Positions 25,626 through 32,175 of a DNA stretch of 64,000 bases are shown here, piece by piece. The stretch spans positions 868,001 through 932,000 of the forward strand of contig NZ_SCOL01000001.1 in the NCBI RefSeq assembly GCF_005503015.1, written 5' to 3'. This stretch comes from Bacillus sp. E(2018). Lineage in GTDB: Bacteria; Bacillota; Bacilli; Bacillales; Fictibacillaceae. Below the pieces are notes generated by a model. That model was not told the DNA's origin and made no database searches. It was given only the letters and a program-made list of their open reading frames with translations. Made by a program: the position numbers and the translations under genes. The stretch's first letter is position 1, and the number at the start of each line of letters is the position of its first letter.

Positions 25626-26003
25626 GTGGATAATTTTACCAAATGATTTAGTGAAAAGTAAAGAACTTTTTATAGATCTAATATAAAGGTTTAGAATGTT
25701 CTATTAAAGAAAAATGATCATTATCTAAAATAGAGTACAAGTTTAGTAGTTATGCCTATTTTATTGTTAAAATGAGAAGGTATGCATGTGAATGACACAC
25801 TCGCTAAATGACTTCAAGATGAAAAATGTAAACAATACATAGGTTTACATTTTCAAAGTTCATTTTTGACGGTGTAATAAGTTGAGTGATATTAAGGGGT
25901 GAATTAAGGCTCAAAGTAGCTTAAAGGCATTTTTGAAAAAATTTAATTCATCTTAGTAGTTCAATCACCTTATAAAATTACTAAATGAAAGTAGGTTATC
26001 AAA
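25626..26003. other. Intergenic region with an 11-bp inverted repeat
   Basis: Should hold the divergent promoters of the T-box transcript and of the O-acetyltransferase gene. An inverted repeat AAAATGTAAAC / GTTTACATTTT (25823-25853) could be a terminator or operator. No gene is visible. Confidence 0.5.
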
Positions 26004-26564
26004 ATGAAAACTGAAAAAGAGAAAATGTTAGCCGGAGAAATGTACAATCCAGCTGATTCCATATTGGTAAAGGAACGTGAAGAAGCTAGGCGGAAAGTTA
26101 GAGTCTATAATCAGACGTTAGAAACAGAAGGGGAAAAGAGAGAACGTCTATTAAAGGAATTACTAGGTTCAACGGGTGAAAATGTATTTATGGAGCCAAA
26201 TATTCGTTTTGATTATGGGTACAACACTTACGTAGGAGAAAACTTTTATGCTAACTTCGACTGTACGATTTTAGACGTTTGTGAGGTAAGATTCGGGGAT
26301 AATTGTATGCTTGCTCCTGGGGTTCAAATTTATACGGCTACCCATCCACTACATCCAACAGAACGTAATTCAGGTAAAGAATTTGCCAAACCGATTACAT
26401 TCGGAAACAATGTTTGGATTGGAGGAAATGCCGTAATAAACCCAGGTATAACAGTAGGGAACAATGTTGTCATTGCGTCAGGTGCAGTAGTTACAAAAGA
26501 TGTACCTGATAATGTGGTTGTTGGTGGTAACCCAGCGAAAGTAATTAAAGAGATAGAAATCTAA
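26004..26564 (+). CDS. maa: Maltose/galactoside O-acetyltransferase type enzyme
   Basis: A 186-residue left-handed beta-helix acetyltransferase that acetylates sugars with acetyl-CoA. The N-terminal Mac domain ([20 protein letters not shown]) is typical of Maa/LacA. Hexapeptide repeats run from about 60, and the catalytic His is in ATHPLHP near 115. The C-terminal [20 protein letters not shown] closes the helix. Length matches the family. Weak ribosome site (AAAGTAGG). A strong terminator follows. Confidence 0.9.
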   Translation: MKTEKEKMLAGEMYNPADSILVKEREEARRKVRVYNQTLETEGEKRERLLKELLGSTGENVFMEPNIRFDYGYNTYVGENFYANFDCTILDVCEVRFGDNCMLAPGVQIYTATHPLHPTERNSGKEFAKPITFGNNVWIGGNAVINPGITVGNNVVIASGAVVTKDVPDNVVVGGNPAKVIKEIEI

Positions 26565-26637
26565 GCTCTAAAACTAAAGTGATCTAAAGAATTTTAGACA
26601 CAAACGACAGTGTCTTACATATTCTCTGGATATTTTG

Positions 26638-26675
26638 CAAAAAGTCCTTGGCGGTTGCCTTGGACTTTTTGTGAT
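26638..26675 (+). terminator. Strong Rho-independent terminator
   Basis: CAAAAAGTCC pairs perfectly with GGACTTTTTG with an extra inner GGC/GCC pair. Confidence 0.85.
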
Positions 26676-26813
26676 TTTAAATGTAGTCGTTAAGTGCTGC
26701 TTAATGAAAGTGGAGTTTCTTTGGATTAAATAAAAATTTGACTATCTATAAAAATGTATGTAATATATAAATTGCATATGTAAACTATAATTAACATCCA
26801 GCTGGGGTGAGAA

Positions 26814-27014
26814 ATGAAGAACAACGTTAAAATAACCAGAATGAATGCGGCCATCACTCAGGAACAATTAGCAAGAAAAGTTGGTGTGACTAGACAAACG
26901 ATCGGTCTTATAGAAAAGGGCGAGTTTAACCCTAGTCTTCAGTTGTGTGTGGCAATAGCTAAAGAACTGCAGAAAACATTGGATGAATTATTTTGGGAGG
27001 TTGATGCGAAATGA
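26814..27014 (+). CDS. XRE family helix-turn-helix regulator
   Basis: A 66-residue single-domain repressor: ITQEQLARKVGVTRQTIGLIEKG is the HTH, followed by NPSLQLCVAIAKEL and TLDELFW. It is of the compact YozG/plasmid type. GGGGTGAG precedes the ATG. Its last codons overlap the start of the next gene by ATGA, so the two are translationally coupled. It probably controls its own operon. Confidence 0.88.
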   Translation: MKNNVKITRMNAAITQEQLARKVGVTRQTIGLIEKGEFNPSLQLCVAIAKELQKTLDELFWEVDAK

Positions 27015-27466
27015 AAACTTGGATATCCTTTTTGTTACCAGATGATGAATACAAAGAGAGAAAGATGTTATATTTTTTCTCTGAAGGGGCAATCCTTCTT
27101 TTTCTTTCCCTTATTGTCATGCTGATCGGTAGCAAATCCTTTGATTTAGATGTACAAACGATTTTACTGGTTGCTATTGGTATCTTCCTTCTTTATGTGT
27201 CAGGCAGATATATCTTATCGGGTATCGAATATACAGATATCTCAACTGAGAGAGCCTACAGAAAAGAGTTAAAAGCTACAATCATGAAAACGATTGTTTT
27301 TATTGTTATCTTCTTATCATTCTATCTTATATTTATTGGTGTACCGACGAACGCAAACAAATGGCTAGAAATATCGGGATTGTTAGTAAGTGTTAGTGTA
27401 GTTAAGTTTTTATCCACTTATATTTCATTGAAACGATCTTATCAAAAGAATAAGGAACTAATGTAA
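27011..27466 (+). CDS. Four-helix membrane protein paired with XRE regulator
   Basis: A 151-residue integral membrane protein with four hydrophobic segments (LYFFSEGAILLFLSLIVML; TILLVAIGIFLLYVSGRYIL; TIVFIVIFLSFYLIFI; GLLVSVSVVKFLSTYI) and short charged loops. I do not recognise a named family. The ATGA overlap with the XRE gene shows coupled expression, a layout also seen at 31466-32045 in this window. It may sense or affect membrane state; this is inference. A terminator follows. Confidence 0.75.
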   Translation: MKTWISFLLPDDEYKERKMLYFFSEGAILLFLSLIVMLIGSKSFDLDVQTILLVAIGIFLLYVSGRYILSGIEYTDISTERAYRKELKATIMKTIVFIVIFLSFYLIFIGVPTNANKWLEISGLLVSVSVVKFLSTYISLKRSYQKNKELM

Positions 27467-27506
27467 ATTTCTTTTGTACTAACATATGCGATGATTATGG
27501 AATTTC

Positions 27507-27542
27507 AAACCTTACGAGATCAAGTTTGAGTAAGGTTTTTCT
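27507..27542 (+). terminator. Rho-independent terminator
   Basis: AAACCTTAC pairs with GTAAGGTTT, with inner TCAA/TTGA, followed by TTCTTG. Confidence 0.75.
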
Positions 27543-27652
27543 TGTTGTGATTTAGCGTTAAGAATTAGGGGTTTTTTTAATTAAGAAAATGTATTACCGT
27601 GGGTTTTATGTAAAAATGGTGGTGGGACACCTAGTATGATAAATTTGTTCAA

Positions 27653-27691
27653 AAACGTCTAACAGGTTGTTGTACAATTTGTTAGACGTTT
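27653..27691. terminator. Perfect 12-bp inverted repeat, probable bidirectional terminator
   Basis: AAACGTCTAACA and TGTTAGACGTTT flank a 15-base spacer, with A-run before and T-rich DNA after. It lies between convergent genes. Confidence 0.6.
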
Positions 27692-27796
27692 AAGCTTACA
27701 TTATTAGTGTTTGCGATAGGTAGCGTAACATTTTATTGTTAGGGGACATTCTATGCCGGGTTTTGCCCAGGTCTCTGTGATCTCACGGTGAAAACA

Positions 27797-27994
27797 TTAA
27801 TTGGAATCCTTTTCTATAACCACATCACCATTTTCGTCTAATAATGGTGTAAGGGAAGTTCCCTGTGCAGACCAGGTATGCAGGTAATGGACATTTGTTG
27901 CTGTATCGACGAGTACTAAGATCATTCCGTACTGATAATGTTGCACGGATTTTTCAACAAACCTTTTATCATTGTCATTTTTTTTTTTGAACAT
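27797..27994 (-). CDS. DUF6440-like small protein
   Basis: A 65-residue protein. The segment MILVLVDTATNVHYLHTW followed by GTSLTPLLDENGDVV matches the pattern I know for DUF6440 (LVDKxTGVxYL ... GGLTPLLDxDG). The N-terminus is basic (MFKKKNDND). Function unknown. The start is ATG 27994 with GGGAG eight bases before it; an upstream GTG at 28003 is part of the ribosome site. Confidence 0.7.
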   Translation of the reverse strand: MFKKKNDNDKRFVEKSVQHYQYGMILVLVDTATNVHYLHTWSAQGTSLTPLLDENGDVVIEKDSN

Positions 27995-28206
27995 GATTAT
28001 CACTCCCTGAATTAATTATCCGATACTCACCTGTCACGTGCGTTCAGTAAACTAGCAAAAGCAGTCAAATTCGTTTAGACCGTTAATACTTCATATACCC
28101 GCTGTTACCTTTTACAACTCCTAATTGTTCATAAATACTTTTTTCAGAACACCTGCATAAATTGAGTTGAATCAACCTTACAATGGATTAATCATTAATT
28201 CAGTCA

Positions 28207-28236
28207 TAAAAAGCTCTAATGTACATATTTGGAGCT
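28207..28236 (-). terminator. Probable terminator of the ABC operon
   Basis: On the minus strand AGCTCCAAATA pairs by its ends with GAGCT and is followed by TTTTTATG. The stem is short (5 bp). Confidence 0.45.
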
Positions 28237-28267
28237 GAATTGTACTAATCTGAACTTAAATGTATGA
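28236..28267. promoter_or_regulatory. Direct repeats resembling the LytTR site of the ABC operon
   Basis: CTGAATTGTAC and CTTAAATGTAT occur 20 bases apart, like the repeats at 29906-29937. They could be a second binding site affecting the downstream DUF6440-like gene. Confidence 0.35.
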
Positions 28268-28295
28268 ATAACGATATCCAGCCAAACTTACCAGA

Positions 28296-28988
28296 TTAGT
28301 CATCAGTCATGACTTTTCTAAAACAAACATACGTAAACAATGCTGCTCCGATTATCCATATAGCGATTATACATAATGGTAGCCAAAAGCTTTTTTGGTA
28401 CAATTCGATTGCTTGCATGATGGGAAACGTATTAGTGACTCTAACTATCATACTGTCTTCCGCAAACTGAAATGTAGCAATCATTGGCGTGAAACCAAAC
28501 AGGAACATGACTGGCATCAGATAACCAGATGTGGCAGCAAGCGATTTTGAAAATAGTCCAATACCGATACCTAACAAAAGAAAGAATAGGAACATCAAGA
28601 TAAGTCCAATAATCGCCCTGAAGTTCAAAAATGGTTCAATGCCCACGATCATTAGTGAAATTATTAGGGAAATAACTGTGATGATCCCTGTAACCAGACT
28701 TTTTCCAATAATGATATCTAATAGCGAGGCAGGAGATTGTATCAAACCTCTCATTGTGTTCTTCTCATTTTCTTCGGCTATCATGCTCATCATGATACCT
28801 GACGTAACCATTGATAAAGTTGCCCCAATAATTACATATAGAAGTTTAATGGGAAGTTCCCCGTCAAAAGTTAGGGAGTAAATTAATGCGAGTAACGCAT
28901 TACTTACTGGCAACATCAACAGCGCCATATTTTTGGGGAAATCTTTTATGTCTTTTTCAAAAATTGCAAGTATCCGTTGAACACTCAT
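28296..28988 (-). CDS. ABC-2 type transporter permease
   Basis: A 230-residue membrane protein with six hydrophobic segments, for example VISLIISLMIVGIEPFL and AIIGLILMFLFFLLLGIGIG. The SMIAEENEKNTMRGLIQSPA stretch after helix 2 is typical of ABC-2 permeases such as the drug and lantibiotic-exporter types. It should pair with the ATPase directly upstream: the ATPase stop and this ATG overlap as TAATG. Substrate unknown. Confidence 0.9.
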   Translation of the reverse strand: MSVQRILAIFEKDIKDFPKNMALLMLPVSNALLALIYSLTFDGELPIKLLYVIIGATLSMVTSGIMMSMIAEENEKNTMRGLIQSPASLLDIIIGKSLVTGIITVISLIISLMIVGIEPFLNFRAIIGLILMFLFFLLLGIGIGLFSKSLAATSGYLMPVMFLFGFTPMIATFQFAEDSMIVRVTNTFPIMQAIELYQKSFWLPLCIIAIWIIGAALFTYVCFRKVMTDD

Positions 28989-29836
28989 TATTCTAACTCC
29001 TTTCCAGTAACTTTTAGAAAGATCTGACCAAGTGTCGGATTATCCGTATGCATGGTTTTAACTTCTCCATTTGCGATCAGTTCCCTGATTTGCTCTGCCT
29101 TATCCGGTTGATTACTGATGACCAACCGATTGCCTTTAAAGGTTTCCACATGAAAAGCGTGTGTGGAATATTTATAGCGGAGTGAATTCGGGTTGTCTAA
29201 TTCCTGCAGTTCTCCATTATGCAAAAACGCAACTCGGTCACATAATTCAGTCGCTTCCTCCATATTATGAGTAGTCAAGAAAATGGTTGTACCTGCTTCA
29301 TTCAGCTTTTGAAGTCCACGGTGAATATGTGCCATATTTCCAGGATCCAGAGCAGATGTTGGTTCATCTAGAAATACCAGTTTAGGATTGTGAATAAGCG
29401 CTTTGGCCAGCAGTACACGCTGTTTCATTCCTTTTGACAACATCGAAACTGTTTTGGAACGTTCATCATGCAAATTAACTTCTCGCAGTACCACATCGAT
29501 TTGCTTCAGTGGTGCACGATATAATTTACAAAATAATTTCAGATTATCATAGATCGTCAGTCGCTCATATAACGAGCTGTTATCTGATAATATTCCGACC
29601 TGAGATTTGAACTCTGACGTTCCAAAATTTGCTGAATCAATACCAAGTACTTTTACATCACCAACAGTTTGTTTCAGCTCTCCGGTCAATACTTTAACAG
29701 TCGTTGTTTTACCGGATCCACTTGGACCAAGAAATCCGAAAATCTCCCCCTGCTTCACATTAAAACTCACGTTTTTAATGGCGGTATGTGCGCCAAAAAT
29801 TTTCTGCATTCCTTTTACTTCAATGACGTGTTCCAA
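28988..29836 (-). CDS. ABC transporter ATP-binding protein
   Basis: A 282-residue ATPase for the adjacent permease. Walker A is GPSGSGKTTT near 37-46, Q-loop region LSDNSSLYERLT near 93, signature MLSKGMKQRV near 137, Walker B LVFLDEPTSALDP near 155-167, and the H-loop TTHNMEEA near 189. The C-terminal ~70 residues form the usual DrrA/CcmA-like extension. The TTG start has AAAGGAG eight bases upstream. It is coupled to the permease and lies 155 bases downstream of a LytTR regulator gene on the same strand. Confidence 0.93.
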   Translation of the reverse strand: MEHVIEVKGMQKIFGAHTAIKNVSFNVKQGEIFGFLGPSGSGKTTTVKVLTGELKQTVGDVKVLGIDSANFGTSEFKSQVGILSDNSSLYERLTIYDNLKLFCKLYRAPLKQIDVVLREVNLHDERSKTVSMLSKGMKQRVLLAKALIHNPKLVFLDEPTSALDPGNMAHIHRGLQKLNEAGTTIFLTTHNMEEATELCDRVAFLHNGELQELDNPNSLRYKYSTHAFHVETFKGNRLVISNQPDKAEQIRELIANGEVKTMHTDNPTLGQIFLKVTGKELE

Positions 29837-29905
29837 CTAAAACACTCCTTTCAACGATTTCCTTCATCGTAATGGAATGAATTACTGAGTGCAGTCATAT
29901 CAAGC

Positions 29906-29937
29906 TGAAATGTACGAAAAGGAGATTGAACTGTACC
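29906..29937. promoter_or_regulatory. Direct repeat, probable LytTR regulator binding site
   Basis: On the plus strand CTGAAATGTAC and TTGAACTGTAC are repeated with a 21-base period (on the minus strand GTACAGTTCAA and GTACATTTCAG). This is the form and two-turn spacing expected for LytTR domains and it lies about 70 bases before the ABC ATPase start. Confidence 0.55.
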
Positions 29938-29990
29938 TATATCAAGTTAAAATATCTTTAAAAAGACCTTCTAGTTATGGTGAACTGTGT

Positions 29991-30941
29991 CTATTTGAGG
30001 ATTAATTTCTCCTGGATATCTTGAATTTTAGAACGAGACAGGGGAATAGTTGACTGAACCTTATTGCTAATTCTGAGTGAATACGAGTTTTTTGACCATG
30101 TAATAATCTCACGTACCTTTTGCAGGTTTACTATGTAGGACCGGTGACAACGATAAAATCCGAAAACCTCTAATTTCTTGTCTACTTCAGCCAATGTGTA
30201 TTCCATCGCAAAAGATTCCTCATTAATAGTAATCATTGTCTTTCCATCCTGACTTTCGATATAATCGATCTCTGTCGGATCAAATAGAATTATTTTATCT
30301 CCTACCCGTGCAGAAATTTTGAATAGATTTGCAACAACTGGTTCTCTAGAACTTTCCATTTCAGGCTGTAATGTAGCCATTTCATCAACTTCAACTTCTT
30401 GCAACCCATTTTGTTGAAGCTTGTAAACACTATCTCCAAGTAAAAGTGCATGTTCCATGCTGGATACTAAAATAAGCACAGGTATCTGTAGATGCTTTAT
30501 TTTTTGAAGCATATTAATAAACGTATTAACTGTTATAATATCAACACCGTGTATCGGCTCCAGGAAGGCCATTTTCTTGTAACCGCTTATATAATATTTA
30601 GCAAAGTAGACTCGTCGAATTTCAGATTCGGAGCATTGGTGCAAAGCTTTCTTTGCACATGTATGCAGTTCAAACTCCACCAGAATTTGAGGTAATGGCA
30701 TTTTACATTCGAACCATTTTTTAAAAAAAGCGATATTGTCTTCTACTGACAAGCGCATGTATAATCCCTCCTGTAGATCAAGAACGGGGATGCTAGTATT
30801 GCTGCGTAGGATTTTCACCAACTTAGCCTGCACATCAGCATCACTGTAAACTGATGTTGCCTGCGAATCGTTGACGGTAAGGGAAAATAAGGGAAGCGAC
30901 TCGCCATTAATCACTTGTTCATCGATTGTAAAACATGCCAT
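29991..30941 (-). CDS. LytTR regulator with a degenerate ABC-ATPase N-domain
   Basis: A 316-residue DNA-binding protein. The C-terminal ~105 residues are a LytTR domain (DKIILFDPTEIDYIES, later YRCHRSYIVNLQKVREI). The N-terminal part aligns by eye with the neighbouring ABC ATPase: LYMRLSVEDNIAFFKKW against LYERLTIYDNLKLFCKL, CSESEIRRV in place of the signature, KMAFLEPIHGVD in place of Walker B, and GDSVYKLQQNGLQEVE against CDRVAFLHNGELQELD. Walker A is missing, so it should not hydrolyse ATP. It probably senses or mimics the transporter and regulates the ABC operon. Start 30941 is chosen from AAAGG nine bases upstream. Confidence 0.88.
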   Translation of the reverse strand: MACFTIDEQVINGESLPLFSLTVNDSQATSVYSDADVQAKLVKILRSNTSIPVLDLQEGLYMRLSVEDNIAFFKKWFECKMPLPQILVEFELHTCAKKALHQCSESEIRRVYFAKYYISGYKKMAFLEPIHGVDIITVNTFINMLQKIKHLQIPVLILVSSMEHALLLGDSVYKLQQNGLQEVEVDEMATLQPEMESSREPVVANLFKISARVGDKIILFDPTEIDYIESQDGKTMITINEESFAMEYTLAEVDKKLEVFGFYRCHRSYIVNLQKVREIITWSKNSYSLRISNKVQSTIPLSRSKIQDIQEKLILK

Positions 30942-30991
30942 TTTTCTCATCCTTTCTTTTACTTTTAATTACATTTTCGTAAGCTAGTTTA

Positions 30992-31022
30992 AACATTATC
31001 ATTCCCTCATAACATTATCATT
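30992..31022. repeat. 12-bp direct repeat before the LytTR gene
   Basis: AACATTATCATT occurs at 30992-31003 and again at 31011-31022, a 19-base period, about 50 bases before the LytTR start. It could be an autoregulatory site. Confidence 0.5.
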
Positions 31023-31189
31023 TAGAAGATTGATAATATAGAAGGAATTAGCACATAGATTACATTTTTTAGCTTCATAGCTCATGATTGCCGCATCTCT
31101 TAACTCTACTCACTGAAAATTAGATACTCAATCTATTTCAAAAGGAAAGCCTTTTCTTCATATTACCTTACCGACCATTCTGAAAAAGA

Positions 31190-31330
31190 CACAACTCCTT
31201 GTAATCCGAAACCTAGACGAATATATATCTGCGTGTCAATTGGGTATCACCATTACCGCTTTAGGTTTAGGCTGAATAGGAAAACCGATCGTTGAACTTT
31301 TGGGGTTCAGTTCACTTTTATTGCTGCCAG
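31190..31330 (+). pseudogene. Remnant of a hemolysin/CNNM-CBS family membrane protein
   Basis: The frame reads [20 protein letters not shown] then G, TGA, IGKPIVELLG. The core [21 protein letters not shown] is a hallmark of the YrkA/YhdP-type CNNM proteins; the stop replaces the usual Trp codon (TGG to TGA). Only about 45 codons remain, so the gene is dead. Confidence 0.7.
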
Positions 31331-31465
31331 TATTTACTTTACATTAGAGATTTTTATTAAAAACAAAGTAATTTGGTTTAAAATAAAAGTAATTTTAAAT
31401 AAAGTATAAGTTTACTTTACTTTTTGTGATAAATTAGTTTATAGTTAAATAGAAGAGGTGATGTC

Positions 31466-31705
31466 ATGAAGAAAGATTTTGGTGATTCCATTTCAAATAA
31501 GGTATATGAATATCGTGTACTTGCCAGATTGTCGCAGCAAGAATTAGCAGAAAAAGTCGGGGTCTCCAAACAAACCATCTTTGTAATGGAAAAGGGAAAC
31601 TATGTACCCACTCTGTTGTTAGCTTTTCGAATTGCCGAATTCTTTAAAGTTGATGTAAACGATGTTTTTACTTACATGAAAGGAATTGATGAAAATGGAA
31701 ATTAA
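31466..31705 (+). CDS. XRE family helix-turn-helix regulator
   Basis: A 79-residue repressor with a single HTH: LARLSQQELAEKVGVSKQTI, then VMEKGNYVPTLLLAFRIAEFF and VDVNDVFTY. It is close in design to the 26814 protein. AGAGGTGATG precedes the ATG. Its end overlaps the following membrane-protein gene by about 17 bases, so the two are coupled. Confidence 0.87.
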   Translation: MKKDFGDSISNKVYEYRVLARLSQQELAEKVGVSKQTIFVMEKGNYVPTLLLAFRIAEFFKVDVNDVFTYMKGIDENGN

Positions 31706-32045
31706 GTCGATCTCAGATATCCCTGGTGCAGCTTTTTACCCTTTGAAGTCATGGGCTGAACAGTCTACTGGTAATTGGAACATTCTTTTAGGAATTGGTT
31801 TTTTATTATTGATGGCTAGTATCACACTAGCGTATGTGTTCTATAAGAAGATGGGGAATGAAGATGAGCGAACTACAAACATCTATTTGAAAAGCAGTTA
31901 TTTCATGCTGTTGACGATTATTCTGTGTGATATCGTTTTTCCTACTGAGTATATGGCGAACATATTCTTCTTGTTTAAATACGCGTTAGCCATCTTAGCA
32001 TGCGGTATTTATTTGGCCGTACAATATAAGAGGGATTTTATGTGA
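31689..32045 (+). CDS. Three-helix membrane protein paired with XRE regulator
   Basis: A 118-residue membrane protein. Hydrophobic segments are ILLGIGFLLLMASITLAYVF, YFMLLTIILCDIVF and NIFFLFKYALAILACGIYLA. Between the first two is NEDERTTNIYLKS, a DER motif seen in small DUF2178-like partners of XRE regulators. Start may be 31689 or ATG 31695; AAAGGA lies 4 and 10 bases before them. A terminator follows. Function unknown. Confidence 0.75.
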   Translation: MKMEIKSISDIPGAAFYPLKSWAEQSTGNWNILLGIGFLLLMASITLAYVFYKKMGNEDERTTNIYLKSSYFMLLTIILCDIVFPTEYMANIFFLFKYALAILACGIYLAVQYKRDFM

Positions 32046-32064
32046 GTTAAATAGTTTGATTGAA

Positions 32065-32095
32065 TGCGCAACGAAGATCGTTGCGTTTTTTATTT
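32065..32095 (+). terminator. Rho-independent terminator
   Basis: CGCAACG pairs with CGTTGCG around AAGAT, followed by TTTTTTATTTTATTT. Confidence 0.85.
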
Positions 32096-32175
32096 TATTT
32101 CAATATTCCACCATCTTACTGGTAAAATTGAAGTTAGATAAATTGGCAGGATTTTGAATAGAAGGAGAAAAACAT

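Larger units (their letters stand above)
27467..27796. other. Intergenic region with two hairpins
   Basis: Carries the terminator 27507-27542 and the inverted repeat 27653-27691, then about 100 bases with GGGTTTTGCCC. No gene is visible. Confidence 0.5.
27995..28295. other. Intergenic region with terminator and LytTR-like repeats
   Basis: Between the ABC permease and the DUF6440-like gene. It contains a minus-strand terminator (28207-28236) and a pair of TGAATTGTAC-like repeats (28236-28267) resembling those before the ABC operon. No gene is visible. Confidence 0.5.
30942..31465. other. Intergenic region with a direct repeat and a gene remnant
   Basis: Holds the promoter region of the LytTR gene with a 12-bp direct repeat, a decayed CNNM-type membrane-protein fragment (31190-31330), and the promoter of the second XRE pair. 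Confidence 0.6.
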
